Source: Meiothermus sp. CFH 77666 (GTDB taxonomy: Bacteria > Deinococcota > Deinococci > Deinococcales > Thermaceae). Taken from it: a stretch of DNA of 64,000 bases. Positions 36,335 to 45,530 of this stretch are shown here, piece after piece; the stretch's first letter is position 1, and each line of letters starts with the position of its first letter. Location of the stretch: assembly GCF_017497985.1 (NCBI RefSeq), contig NZ_JAGDFV010000010.1:46938-110937 (forward strand). Reading direction: 5' to 3'. The notes beneath the pieces were generated by a model. That model was not told where the DNA came from. It made no database searches and worked only from the letters and a program-made list of their open reading frames with translations. A program made the translations under genes and the position numbers.

Positions 36335-36377
36335 CGGTTGAGGAACCCTCCCCGCCCTCCCTACGCGGTAGGGAGGG
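36335..36377 (-). repeat. REP-like element, copy B (inverted relative to A)
   Basis: Perfect ten-base stem CCCTCCCTAC / GTAGGGAGGG with loop GCG (36355-36377). On the minus strand the hairpin is followed by CGGGGAGGGTTCCTCAAC, matching the tail of copies A and C. A and B form a tail-to-tail pair 20 bases apart, as in the BIME arrangement of REP sequences. Confidence 0.65.
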
Positions 36378-36492
36378 AACCAGGGGTCAATCCCTCCGAG
36401 AAACCTGGAGGTGTAGGGACATCTCTACGACGGTGCAATACGGTTCTTTTGGCTACCTTTGAATAGGCAATTGGTTGTACGCTAGAAAAACA
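36378..36492. other. Spacer between REP pair and ftsH
   Basis: Holds GGTCAATCCCTCCGAG and CGACGGTGCAATACGG without recognisable features; TACGCT nine bases before the ftsH ATG may be a -10 box. Confidence 0.3.
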
Positions 36493-38373
36493 ATGAACCG
36501 CCTGCCGTTCAACCTTTGGTTTGTCTTGCTCGTTGCCATTCTGGTGGCCTGGGCCTTTAGCCTGACCGCCCATCAGCAGCCCACCAATCAGGTGGCCTAC
36601 ACCACCTTCCTCAACGAAATTGATCAGGGCCGTGTCGCCAAAATTGCGGTAGATGGACGGCAGCTCAATGTAACCCGACGGGATGACGGCGACCAGTATG
36701 TGACGTTCGCCCCTGGCTCAATAGACACCACCACCATCCGCGAGTGGGGCAACAAAAAAATTCAGGTAGAAATTGCCCCACCCCGGCGGGATAATCCTTT
36801 GCTGGGCTTTCTGATCCCGATGCTCCTGATTGGCCTGCTGGTAGCCATCTTTTTCTTTTTCTCCCGCAACCGGGGCCCCTCGGGCGACAATGCCTTCAGC
36901 TTTACCAAAAGCCGCGCCAAAGTGTTGACCGAAGCCCCCAAAACCAACTTCAAGGACGTGGCGGGCTGCGAGGAAGCCAAGGAAGAACTCAAGGAGATCG
37001 TGGAGTTTCTCAAGTCGCCGGCCCGTTTTCACGAGATGGGCGCCCGCATTCCCAAAGGGGTGCTGCTGGTGGGGCCGCCCGGCTCGGGCAAGACCCATAT
37101 TGCGCGGGCTGTGGCGGGCGAGGCCAAGGTGCCCTTTATTGCTGCTTCGGGCTCGGACTTCGTGGAGATGTTCGTGGGGGTAGGGGCGGCCCGGGTACGC
37201 GACCTGTTCGAGACCGCCAAGCGCCACGCCCCTTGCATCATCTTCATTGACGAGATTGACGCCGTGGGCCGCCGCCGCGGCGGCGGGGTGGGGGGTGGCA
37301 ACGACGAGCGGGAGCAAACCCTCAACCAGCTCCTGGTGGAGCTCGACGGCTTCGAAAAGGAAACCAGCATCATCATTATGGCGGCCACCAATCGCCCCGA
37401 TGTGCTCGACCCAGCCCTGTTGCGCCCGGGCCGTTTTGACCGGCAGGTAGCCATTGATGCGCCGGACGTAAAGGGGCGTGAACAGATTCTTAAAATTCAC
37501 GCCAAGGGCAAGCCCCTGGCCGAGGATGTAGACCTGGCCCTACTGGCCAAGCGCACCCCTGGGTTTGTGGGCGCCGATTTGGAAAACCTGCTCAACGAGG
37601 CCGCGCTGCTGGCTGCCCGTGATAGCCGCAAGAAAATCACCATGAAAGACCTGGAAGAAGCCGCCGACCGGGTAATCATGGGGCCCGCCAAAAAGAGCAT
37701 GGTGCTGACGCAAAAAGACCGCGAGGTAACCGCCTACCACGAGGCCGGGCACGCGCTGGCCGCACACTTCCTGGAGCATGCCGATAACGTGCATAAGGTG
37801 ACCATTGTGCCGCGCGGGCGGGCCATGGGCTTTATGATGCCCAACCGCCAGGACACCCTGCACTGGAGCAAGAAGCGTCTGACCGACCAGATTGCCGTGG
37901 CGCTGGCGGGCCGCGCTGCCGAAGAGCTGGTGTTTGACGATGTGACCACCGGGGCCGAGAACGACTTTCGCCAGGCTACTGACTTAGCCCGGCGCATGAT
38001 TACCGAGTGGGGTATGCACCCCGACTTTGGCATGGTGGCCTATCAGGTGCGCGAGGACACCTATCTGGGCGGCTATGACACCCGCCAGTACTCCGAAGAG
38101 ACCGCCAAGCGCATTGACGAAGCGGTGCAGAAGTTACTGCAAGAACAACACGACAAGGTGTTTCAGCTACTGACCGAGAAGAGAGATGTACTCGAGCGCG
38201 TTACCCAGGCGCTCCTCGAGCGCGAAACCCTGAACGCCGAGGAGTTTGTGCGGGTGGTGGAGGGCAAGACTCTGGAGAGCCTCGAGCCCCCCAGCGAACC
38301 GCCCAAGGACAAGGAAGAAAAAGAGCCCCCGCGTATCGTGCCCAAGATTAAGCCCAACCTGGGCGGGGCTTAG
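36493..38373 (+). CDS. ftsH: ATP-dependent zinc metalloprotease FtsH
   Basis: A 626-residue membrane AAA protease that degrades misfolded membrane and regulatory proteins. Helix one (residues ~6-25), a periplasmic domain, and helix two (~102-121) are followed by the AAA domain: Walker A GPPGSGKT, Walker B IIFIDEID, and the second region of homology [18 protein letters not shown]. The zinc motif HEAGH is near residue 417, and the pore motif [11 protein letters not shown] is present. The C-terminus is Pro/Lys/Glu-rich. The ATG at 36493 is preferred over a TTG 18 bases upstream that falls in the -10 region. Confidence 0.98.
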   Translation: MNRLPFNLWFVLLVAILVAWAFSLTAHQQPTNQVAYTTFLNEIDQGRVAKIAVDGRQLNVTRRDDGDQYVTFAPGSIDTTTIREWGNKKIQVEIAPPRRDNPLLGFLIPMLLIGLLVAIFFFFSRNRGPSGDNAFSFTKSRAKVLTEAPKTNFKDVAGCEEAKEELKEIVEFLKSPARFHEMGARIPKGVLLVGPPGSGKTHIARAVAGEAKVPFIAASGSDFVEMFVGVGAARVRDLFETAKRHAPCIIFIDEIDAVGRRRGGGVGGGNDEREQTLNQLLVELDGFEKETSIIIMAATNRPDVLDPALLRPGRFDRQVAIDAPDVKGREQILKIHAKGKPLAEDVDLALLAKRTPGFVGADLENLLNEAALLAARDSRKKITMKDLEEAADRVIMGPAKKSMVLTQKDREVTAYHEAGHALAAHFLEHADNVHKVTIVPRGRAMGFMMPNRQDTLHWSKKRLTDQIAVALAGRAAEELVFDDVTTGAENDFRQATDLARRMITEWGMHPDFGMVAYQVREDTYLGGYDTRQYSEETAKRIDEAVQKLLQEQHDKVFQLLTEKRDVLERVTQALLERETLNAEEFVRVVEGKTLESLEPPSEPPKDKEEKEPPRIVPKIKPNLGGA

Positions 38374-38458
38374 GGCACTTGCATGGTTTGCCAAAGCCCT
38401 GGGTACTTCAGAAAACCAATCGGCCCCAATAAAAGCCTTTTGCGGAAAGTCTGAAAGA

Positions 38459-39631
38459 ATGCGGCTGTACTGGGAACAACCCTATGCCAGCGAGTTCGAG
38501 GCCCGGGTAGTACGGGCCTGGAGCGAGGGCACAAAGCACTATGCAGTGCTGGATCAGACCCTCTTCTACCCCACCGCTGGGGGCCAGGCCTGCGATACCG
38601 GCACCCTAAACGGGGTGGCAGTGGTGGAGGTGCTCGAGGATGCCAAGGCCACCGGCAGCGTGATTCACCGGCTGGAAGGCCCCCTCTCCGAAGGACAAAA
38701 CGTAGTGGGAAAGCTCAACTGGACGCGCCGCTACCGACACATGCAGCGCCACACCGCCGAGCACATGCTGGGGCAGGCATTTTTGCGGGCCGCAGGCTGG
38801 AATGTGGTGGCGGTCAACATGGGCAGCCCCGTCTGCACCATGGACTTCGACGGCGAACCCGCCGAGGAAACCGTTCGCCAGGCTGAGGCCCTGGCCAACT
38901 GGGCGGTGTATGCCAACACCCCGGTACGCACCTACTTTATTGACCACACCGAGGCCGAGGCCCACGGCCTGCGTCGTTCGCCCAAGGTAACGGGCACCAT
39001 CCGGGTGGTGGAAATTGAACACTGGGACAAGGTGGCCTGCGGGGGCCTGCACGTGGCCCACACCGGCGAGGCGGGCCCCATCAAAATCACCAAATTCGAG
39101 CGCTACAAGGGCGGTACGCGCATCTACTTTGTGGCAGGCTGGGAGGCTCTGGAGCTTTTCGACCAGGAGCACCGCCTGCTCACGCGGCTGGGTGAGCGGT
39201 TTAGCTCGGGTCTGCTGGAACTGGAAAAGCCCATCGAGAATATGCGCGGCGAGTGGTACCGGGTACGGGCCGAAAATGCCGCCCTCAAAGACGAGCTGGC
39301 CGAGCGCCTCATGCGCGAACTGCTCACCGAGTTCCCCGGTCTGACCATCGGGGCCCTGGTTCCAAACGCCGTGCTGGACATGGTGGGCAAGCGGCTGGCG
39401 GAGTGGCCTGGGGTGCTGGCCCTGCTCCTCGCCCAGGCCGAGGACAAAGCCCGTTATGTGCTGCTCAAGCATCCGAGCCGCCACGAAGACTTGCAGGCCC
39501 TCTGGGACGCCGTGCTGAAGCCGCTGGGGGCCAGAGGTGGGGGGGCTTTGGTCAAGCTGGGGGTGCTGCCCCTGGCGGCCCTACACCCCGCCCTGGAAGG
39601 CTTCCAAAAATACCTGTCCAGCCATTCGTGA
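38459..39631 (+). CDS. Alanyl-tRNA editing protein, AlaX-L type with DHHA1 domain
   Basis: A 390-residue protein like the editing and C-terminal parts of alanyl-tRNA synthetase without the catalytic core. It would hydrolyse Ser-tRNA-Ala (and Gly-tRNA-Ala). The zinc site is formed by HTAEH (residues ~100-104) and CGGLHVAH (near 197-204); FYPTAGGQ near residue 33 is the N-terminal signature. The C-terminal ~150 residues correspond to a DHHA1-type domain (coiled-coil ENAALKDELAERLMREL, then ALVPNAVLD). It stands immediately behind ftsH and ends one base from the convergent MMPL gene. Confidence 0.88.
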   Translation: MRLYWEQPYASEFEARVVRAWSEGTKHYAVLDQTLFYPTAGGQACDTGTLNGVAVVEVLEDAKATGSVIHRLEGPLSEGQNVVGKLNWTRRYRHMQRHTAEHMLGQAFLRAAGWNVVAVNMGSPVCTMDFDGEPAEETVRQAEALANWAVYANTPVRTYFIDHTEAEAHGLRRSPKVTGTIRVVEIEHWDKVACGGLHVAHTGEAGPIKITKFERYKGGTRIYFVAGWEALELFDQEHRLLTRLGERFSSGLLELEKPIENMRGEWYRVRAENAALKDELAERLMRELLTEFPGLTIGALVPNAVLDMVGKRLAEWPGVLALLLAQAEDKARYVLLKHPSRHEDLQALWDAVLKPLGARGGGALVKLGVLPLAALHPALEGFQKYLSSHS

Positions 39632-39632
39632 A

Positions 39633-41837
39633 CTACGATTCCAGGCTCATCTTGGGCATCATCCGGCGGAGCGACTCCGGCAGCCACCAGTTCCACCGGC
39701 CCGCGAGTACCAGCACCGCGGGCACCAGCACCAACCGCACCAGGGTCGCATCCAGCAAGACCGCCACCGCCAGACCCAGTCCGATGGTCTTGTTGGCCAC
39801 CACCTGCCCAAAGACGAAGGCCGAGAAGACAATAATCATGATCAGGGCCGCACTGGTGATTACCCCGGCGGTGCGCTCGAGGGCATACCGCACCGCCTGG
39901 GGGGTATCCAGCCCGGCCAGATGGGCCTCCTGAACGCGGGAGAGCAAAAAGATTTCATAGTCCATCGAGAGGCCAAAAATTACGGCAAAGAGCAGGATGG
40001 GGAGCGAGCTATCTATGCCGCCCACATCGGTAGGTGCCCCCACCAGTCCGGCGCCCAGGCCCTCCTGGAAAATGAGGGTAATAACCCCATAAGCCGCCCC
40101 CACCGTAAGGGTGTTCATCAAAATGGACTTGAGGGGAATCAAGAGGCTGCGGAAGGCCACCGCCAGCAAAAGAAAAGTGGCCACAAAGACCGTCCCGATG
40201 GCTGCTGGCGTGGCCCCCACCAGGGCCTGGGTAAACTCCATGGAGCCCACCGGCGCACCGCCCAGCAGCACCCGCTCGAAGCCCGCGTTCCGGGCTTCCT
40301 GCTTGAGCCTGGCATACCACTCGGGAATACGGGGGGCCTGTACGGCATCGCGGGGAATCACCGTCAGGCGCAGGTAGCGGCGGTTCTGGCTCACGTACTG
40401 GCTGGAGAGGCCCACCAGCTCGGCAAACCCACCCTGGCTCGAGAGCCGCCCGGCCAGGAAGGGCGAGACCACCAGCCGCACCTCGGGCCAGGCCGAAAGG
40501 CGCTGCTCGAGGTCGCGCCAGCGGGCCCGGTTCTCGGGGGTGAAGCCTTCTTCACCCAGATCCAGGAGGATTTCAAAGGCATCCAGGGTGCCCCCCAGCC
40601 CCATCTGCCGGATCAGCTCGAGGCCCTTGCGCGACTCCACATTCGGGCCCAACCCAAAAGCCCCGGTATAGCCCAGCTTCATCTGGGTGGCCGGCCAGGC
40701 TAGGGCTAAGAGCAGCCCCACCACGGCAAACGCCCACATCCAGGGACGCCGCATCACCACCCCGGCCCAGCGGCCCCAGAAGGGGCTCACCTGCCCACTG
40801 CTGGTGGGTTTGAAGGCCAGGCGACGCGGGGAGTTCACCCGCTCGCCCAGCATCGTGAGGATGGCCGGGAGCAAGGTAATCGAGGCCAGCACCGTCAGGG
40901 TAATGGACATCACCCCGCCCACCCCCATCGAGCGGATGAAGGTCAGGTCGGGCACCAGCATGGCCCCCATCGCGATGGCCACCACCAGTCCGCTCGAGGC
41001 CACCGTCCGCCCGGCGGTCTGGGTAGTGATGGCCGCCGCCGCCTGCGCCGAGCGCCCCGAGGCCAGCTCTTCGCGGAAGCGGTTGACCATCAGCAAGGCG
41101 TAGTCAATGCCCGCCCCCAGCGAAAGCATGGTGATCACCGAAAGGGCAAAGCTGCTCACTTCGCCCAAATACGTGAGGAAAAACAAGCAGGCCAGGCCGG
41201 TGGTGATGGCCACCACCCCCACCATCAGGGGCAGCCCGGTGGCTACCAGCGCCCCAAAGGCCAGCAAGAGCACCAGCCCGGTCAGGGGCAGGGCCATCAG
41301 TTCGCTGCGCTTGACATCGGCTTCCAGCAGGTGCAAGAAGTCCTTGGTGACGGCAGTGGCCCCGGTCACGTAAAAGCGAATCTCGGGGGTCTGGGCTGCC
41401 CTGGCCTCGCGCCGCAGGGCCTCGATTACGGCCTCGCCGTTCTCGAGGCGGGTGTCCAGCAAGGTAGCGGTAATCTTGCCGTCGGGGCTTTGTTGTTGCA
41501 AGGGGCTCTCCGCATCATAGCGGCTCAGGCGCACCACCCCCTCGAGGCCCTGGATTCGGGCGATTAGCTGGTTGTAAACCGCTCGAAACCGGGGGTCGCT
41601 TTCGGGCAGGCTGGACTCGCTCACCAGCACCGTACGGTCTACCGATATTTGGGCAAAATGTTCGGTATAGATTTGCGTGACCTTTTGGGCCTCGCTGTTT
41701 TTCACATCACTCGCGTTTGCCGCCAGACGCCCGGGAGCCATGCGAGCCGCCGGAATGGCCAGCAGGACCACCAGGATCCAAACGACAATAACCTGTAGCG
41801 GATACCGGGTCACGAAGCGGGCAAGGCGGGCAAACAT
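39633..41837 (-). CDS. MMPL-family RND transporter
   Basis: A 734-residue protein with twelve membrane helices in two homologous halves: N-terminal helix (~14-34), extracytoplasmic loop (~35-165), five helices (~170-320), then helix (~365-385), second loop (~386-525) and the last five. The motif GAGIDYALLMVNRFREEL in the first half and FGLSMDYEIFLLSRVQEA in the second carry the proton-relay Asp-Tyr pairs of MMPL proteins. Likely exports lipids or lipophilic compounds by proton motive force. ATG 41837 is chosen over a start five codons upstream. Confidence 0.9.
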   Translation of the reverse strand: MFARLARFVTRYPLQVIVVWILVVLLAIPAARMAPGRLAANASDVKNSEAQKVTQIYTEHFAQISVDRTVLVSESSLPESDPRFRAVYNQLIARIQGLEGVVRLSRYDAESPLQQQSPDGKITATLLDTRLENGEAVIEALRREARAAQTPEIRFYVTGATAVTKDFLHLLEADVKRSELMALPLTGLVLLLAFGALVATGLPLMVGVVAITTGLACLFFLTYLGEVSSFALSVITMLSLGAGIDYALLMVNRFREELASGRSAQAAAAITTQTAGRTVASSGLVVAIAMGAMLVPDLTFIRSMGVGGVMSITLTVLASITLLPAILTMLGERVNSPRRLAFKPTSSGQVSPFWGRWAGVVMRRPWMWAFAVVGLLLALAWPATQMKLGYTGAFGLGPNVESRKGLELIRQMGLGGTLDAFEILLDLGEEGFTPENRARWRDLEQRLSAWPEVRLVVSPFLAGRLSSQGGFAELVGLSSQYVSQNRRYLRLTVIPRDAVQAPRIPEWYARLKQEARNAGFERVLLGGAPVGSMEFTQALVGATPAAIGTVFVATFLLLAVAFRSLLIPLKSILMNTLTVGAAYGVITLIFQEGLGAGLVGAPTDVGGIDSSLPILLFAVIFGLSMDYEIFLLSRVQEAHLAGLDTPQAVRYALERTAGVITSAALIMIIVFSAFVFGQVVANKTIGLGLAVAVLLDATLVRLVLVPAVLVLAGRWNWWLPESLRRMMPKMSLES

Positions 41838-42060
41838 AGAGCACAACCCCAAACCTGCTCAATATGCTCCTTCCTTCACAAGAAGACAAGAGCAGATGCC
41901 GCAATTGGGCCGTCCAACAGCCGGAATACCTAACGATTGGCGTCAAAGCCACTCCCGTTGTTGTGTCTTCCAATCAACGGTCTCAAAGCGGATTCTTGAG
42001 ATACCCGAAAGAGGCTTGTGCTATGCTCCTGGGCCGATAAGCAAGCGTACAATCGTCGGG
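41838..42060. other. Divergent control region, MMPL / small Cys protein
   Basis: 223 bases with TACAAT (42048-42053) seven bases before ATG 42061, a leaderless -10. Nothing else recognised. Confidence 0.4.
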
Positions 42061-42321
42061 ATGGACGTTCTGATTGCCGCACTCTTACTCGGCCTGGTGG
42101 TTTATTTCCTCTTTCGGGTGCTGCGGGGGGTATTGCCCGCTCGTCTGTGGGCCCGCTTCCGCCCCCTGGGTATGCGCCCAGTGCCCCGCAAGGCCACCGA
42201 GAAATGCACGGTCTGCAAGGAGGTACTCAACCCGGCTGAAGTGGCCGCCCTGCGCCAGGGCAGGCGCAAATGCCCTGAAATGGCCCGCTGCCCTTATCAG
42301 CGCAGCCGGTGGCTGAACTAG
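42061..42321 (+). CDS. Small membrane protein with cytoplasmic Cys4 motif
   Basis: An 86-residue protein with one membrane helix (residues ~3-20, ALLLGLVVYFLFRVL) and a basic cytoplasmic part. Four cysteines in the pattern CTVC (near 49-52), later C and C (CPEMARC, near 75-81) could bind zinc, of a form not recognised. A leaderless-type -10 box and strong codon bias make it likely to be real. No function can be assigned. Confidence 0.6.
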   Translation: MDVLIAALLLGLVVYFLFRVLRGVLPARLWARFRPLGMRPVPRKATEKCTVCKEVLNPAEVAALRQGRRKCPEMARCPYQRSRWLN

Positions 42322-42518
42322 CTGCGACGAACTTTGCAGAAGCACGATCGGTATTTTTTGAAAAAATAGTATGGTCAATAAAACAGGTCTTGCCCACCTG
42401 ATTTCCGTTACTCCCTTCACAGACGTGACCGCCCCGATGGGCGGCCACTTTGTTGTCCAGGACAAAGGACTCATAGTCCCGGATGCTCGGTTTTTGTGAG
42501 AAGACCTCTATTCTTGCC
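42322..42518. other. Intergenic region with adjacent small hairpins
   Basis: Downstream of both convergent genes. It contains CCGCCC-CGAT-GGGCGG near 42431, TTGTCC-A-GGACAA near 42453-42465 and GGACT-CAT-AGTCC near 42467-42479. None is followed by a T-run, so no terminator is claimed. Confidence 0.3.
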
Positions 42519-42869
42519 CTACGAAACCGGGGTGACGGCTGCGGTATCCTCCTCGCCGGTGCGGATACGGTACACCTTCTCCACCGGCAGCACGAAAATT
42601 TTGCCGTCCCCTACCTCGCCGGTGCGGGCACCCGCCAGAATGGCCCGCACAGTGGGCTCGACAAAGTGGTCGGAGACGCCGATTTCCAGGCGCACCTTTT
42701 CCGAGAGCTCCATCTTAACGGTGGTGCCCCGGTAGGTCTCGACCCGCTCGGTCTCGCCGCCGTGACCCTGTACCCGGCTGATCGAAAGGCCCCGCACCTC
42801 GGCCTTGAAAAGAGCTTCCAACACATCGTTGAGCTTCTCAGTCCGAACGATGGCCACAATCAGTTTCAT
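42519..42869 (-). CDS. glnK: Nitrogen regulatory protein PII (GlnK type)
   Basis: A 116-residue PII signal protein. Conserved ligand-binding parts are intact: GHGG near residue 36, TGEVGDGKIFV (near 82-92) for ATP, and RIRTGE (near 101). In the T-loop, Tyr46 is present but the site that GlnD uridylylates in enterobacteria (Tyr51) is Val51. So control is probably by ATP/ADP/2-oxoglutarate alone. It follows amtB by 11 bases; GlnK is expected to plug AmtB when nitrogen is abundant. Confidence 0.95.
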   Translation of the reverse strand: MKLIVAIVRTEKLNDVLEALFKAEVRGLSISRVQGHGGETERVETYRGTTVKMELSEKVRLEIGVSDHFVEPTVRAILAGARTGEVGDGKIFVLPVEKVYRIRTGEEDTAAVTPVS

Positions 42870-42880
42870 CGCAATTCTCC

Positions 42881-44242
42881 TTAATCGGTGCCACCTACAG
42901 GCTTGGTTCTGGCCACTGGCATGGGGGCTTCGCTCCTAACCAGGATGGCACCCTCGCCACTGGTGTAGGCTTCTTCGCCGTGCTGGGTGATGTCCATACC
43001 CACCCCTTCATCCTTGATCGATGCTTTGAGCGGCGTGATAGCCCCCACCAGCTTCAGCAGCACGAAGGTGATGGCGCCGCTATAGACCACCGCAATCAGC
43101 ACCGCAAAGGCTTGAATCAGCACCTGGGCCGGGTTGCCCGCAATAAGTCCGTCGAACAAACCGTTAACCGACTTCTGGGCAAACACCCCGGTCAGAATAG
43201 CGCCGGTAATACCGCCCACCCCGTGCGCAGCAAACACATCGAGCGAGTCGTCCATACCGCTCCTGGCCCGCCACAGCAGCACGTAATAGCTCGGGAAGGC
43301 CCCGACTGCGCCCATCACCAGGGCAAAGAAGGGCGAGACAAACGCGGCGGCTGGGGTAATCACCACCAGACCCACCACAATGGCCGTGGCCAGCCCCACC
43401 GCGGTTACCCGGCCCGTCCGCGTCAGGTCAATCAGCGACCAGACCACAATGGTGGCCGCCGGAGCCAGGATGGTGTTGACCAGGGCCAGCCCTGCGGTTG
43501 AACTAGCCGCCCAGGCGCTTCCGGCGTTGAAACCAAACCATCCGAACCAGAGCAGGGCCGCCCCCAGCAGCACAAAGGGCACATTATGGGGCAGGATGGC
43601 CTGCCGCCCGAAATCCTTACGCGCCCCCAGTACCAGGGCCGCTACCACCGCGGCAATGCCGGAGTTGATGTGCACCACCGTGCCGCCGGCGAAGTCCCAG
43701 GCCCCCAGGTCGGCCAGGAAGCCGCCGCCCCAGACCCACTTGGCCAGGGGCGCATAGACAAAGAGGCTCCAGAGCGTGATGAAGAGCAAAAAGGCCGGGA
43801 AGCGCATCCGCTCCACCACTGCGCCCGAGACCAGCGCGGCAGTAATGATGGCAAAGGTGCCCTGGAAGATCATCCAGAGCATGTGGGGAATGGTGATGGA
43901 CGCGATGGCCCCCTTGTTCTCCATACCCACGTTGTTCAGGAACAGGTAGCGCAGGTCGCCGATAAAGTTGCCGTCGCCCGAAAGCGCCAGGGTGTATCCC
44001 AGCAAGGCCCAGGCCACCGCCACAAAGCCCAGCGCCGAGAAGCTCATCATCATGGTGTTGAGGGCGTTTTTGGAGCGCACCAGCCCCCCATAGAAGAAGG
44101 CCAGGGCCGGGGTCATCAGCAGCACCAGACCCGTGGCCACCAGCATCCAAGCGGTGTCGGCTGCACTGAACTCAGGGTCTTCGGCAAGAGCCAGGCCCAG
44201 CAGCATGGCCCCCAGGAATATCGGTAGTCGAAGGTTTTTCAT
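42881..44242 (-). CDS. amtB: Ammonium transporter AmtB
   Basis: A 453-residue channel with a signal peptide (~1-20, ending ALAE) and eleven helices. Hallmarks are ALAFFYGGLVRSKN (near 45), WVWGGGFLADLGAWDFAGGTVVHI (near 165), and FAAHGVGGITGAILTGVFA (near 335), carrying the two conserved pore His residues. It takes up ammonium and is co-transcribed with glnK. The start is ATG 44242, ten bases after AGGAGG; a TTG one codon earlier is at seven. Confidence 0.97.
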   Translation of the reverse strand: MKNLRLPIFLGAMLLGLALAEDPEFSAADTAWMLVATGLVLLMTPALAFFYGGLVRSKNALNTMMMSFSALGFVAVAWALLGYTLALSGDGNFIGDLRYLFLNNVGMENKGAIASITIPHMLWMIFQGTFAIITAALVSGAVVERMRFPAFLLFITLWSLFVYAPLAKWVWGGGFLADLGAWDFAGGTVVHINSGIAAVVAALVLGARKDFGRQAILPHNVPFVLLGAALLWFGWFGFNAGSAWAASSTAGLALVNTILAPAATIVVWSLIDLTRTGRVTAVGLATAIVVGLVVITPAAAFVSPFFALVMGAVGAFPSYYVLLWRARSGMDDSLDVFAAHGVGGITGAILTGVFAQKSVNGLFDGLIAGNPAQVLIQAFAVLIAVVYSGAITFVLLKLVGAITPLKASIKDEGVGMDITQHGEEAYTSGEGAILVRSEAPMPVARTKPVGGTD

Positions 44243-44265
44243 CAACCTTTCACCTCCTGGGCATG

Positions 44266-44294
44266 AGACTACCTAAGGTTTTGCATATTGTCAA
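44266..44294 (-). promoter_or_regulatory. Promoter of amtB-glnK
   Basis: Minus strand TTGACA (44289-44294), 17-base spacer, TAGTCT (44266-44271). Thirteen bases upstream of the -35 lies CAAAT...ATTTG (44307-44324), an inverted repeat around GTACAT that may bind a nitrogen regulator; this last point is a guess. Confidence 0.65.
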
Positions 44295-44324
44295 TCGTTT
44301 TAGTGACAAATGTACATAAATTTG

Positions 44325-44561
44325 ATGACGTTTTTCACAAACACGCGGAAAAATGTCGAATAATTGGGCGCTATTTTGCATTTTGTGCTGCTTCAACGCA
44401 GTACAACTTGATTAGGTTCTGGCCGAACATTTGGCAGATGGTATGTTTTAGACCTTCGTTACGAACTTGCGCAGCAGGGATGGCGTGGCATTGCGAATTG
44501 CCCCACAATGCAACCCGCCATACCACAGACGACCGGTTTGGTTCTAAACTGAAGGTTGAAC
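44325..44561. other. Intergenic region before hrcA
   Basis: No gene. It contains TTCGT-T-ACGAA (44455-44465), a perfect small inverted repeat, and TAAACT near 44545 as a possible -10 of hrcA. No CIRCE element is seen. Confidence 0.35.
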
Positions 44562-45467
44562 ATGACCGAGCGGCAACGACGCATTCTGCATCTGCTGGTG
44601 GATAGCTATATCCAGACCCAGACTCCGGTACCCTCGAGCGTACTGGCGGAGCAGCTGTCGTTGTCGCCCGCTACCATCCGGTACGAGCTGATTGAACTCG
44701 AGCAACAAGGGCTGATCGGCAAACCCCATACCTCGGCAGGTCGCATCCCCACGCGAACCGGGTTCCAGCACTACGCCCTGTCCAAGCTGCCGCCCAACCC
44801 CCTACCCCAGGCCACACTGGACAAGCTGGCCCAGGTACTGGAAGACGCGGGCTCGAGGCGTGAAGCCTTGCTGGTGCAGGTGTCTTCAAGGCTTTCTGGC
44901 TATCCGGCCATGCTGCGGCTCAAGTCCCAGCGCGCCCCCAAACTGTTGCAGGTGCACCTTTCCAATCTGACACCGGGCAAGGTGCTGGCGGTAGCGGTTC
45001 TGGAGGGTGGGCGGGTGCGCGAGGCCCGTCTCGACCTCTCCTTCACCCCCACAGAAGCCCAGCTGAGTGAAGCAGAACAGCGCTTGTTCAGAGCAACCCA
45101 GCCCGTGACGGCCAGCACACCTGCCATGATGGAGCTGTACGAATCCATTCGCAGAGCGTTTGCACAGGGCAGCCAGGAGGAATACCGCGAAGGAATGGGG
45201 TTGTTGCTGAGCGAGCCGGAGGCCCAGAACCCCCTGTTTTTACGCCAGGCTTTAGCAGTTTTTGAGGCCCCCAGCGACTCTATCCTCACCCCTCCCGGCG
45301 GTGTGAACGTCCGGGTCGGCGAGGACGAAGGGCTCTCACTGGTACAGGCTGGAATCCAGGCAAACGACCGGGTCGGTGAACTGACCCTTCTGGGCCCGCT
45401 GCGTATGCGCTACGAGAGGGCCCTCTCGGTAGCCTTCACCATGAGCCAGGCCTACATGGGGAAGTGA
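44562..45467 (+). CDS. hrcA: Heat-inducible transcription repressor HrcA
   Basis: A 301-residue HrcA. The N-terminal winged helix is clear: SSVLAEQLSLSPATIRYELIEL followed by GLIGKPHTSAGRIPT, the most conserved HrcA signature (residues ~25-63). The GAF-like and dimerisation parts follow to a C-terminus ending PLRMRYERALS. HrcA normally binds CIRCE before groEL and dnaK, and needs GroEL to stay active. GAAGG lies before ATG 44562. It precedes moaX on the same strand but at a 63-base gap. Confidence 0.93.
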   Translation: MTERQRRILHLLVDSYIQTQTPVPSSVLAEQLSLSPATIRYELIELEQQGLIGKPHTSAGRIPTRTGFQHYALSKLPPNPLPQATLDKLAQVLEDAGSRREALLVQVSSRLSGYPAMLRLKSQRAPKLLQVHLSNLTPGKVLAVAVLEGGRVREARLDLSFTPTEAQLSEAEQRLFRATQPVTASTPAMMELYESIRRAFAQGSQEEYREGMGLLLSEPEAQNPLFLRQALAVFEAPSDSILTPPGGVNVRVGEDEGLSLVQAGIQANDRVGELTLLGPLRMRYERALSVAFTMSQAYMGK

Positions 45468-45530
45468 GCCGCATCAGCGATTCGAGTTTTGGACTAGACA
45501 CTAGGAGCCAGAGCCTGGACAATCAAAACT

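Noticed and set aside
36475..36492. TTG start for ftsH six codons upstream
   Set aside because: It lies within the probable -10 region, and the ATG at 36493 begins the usual N-terminus.
42451..42481. Two adjacent palindromes downstream of glnK as a terminator or RNA element
   Set aside because: Stems are only five to six bases and no T-run follows on either strand.
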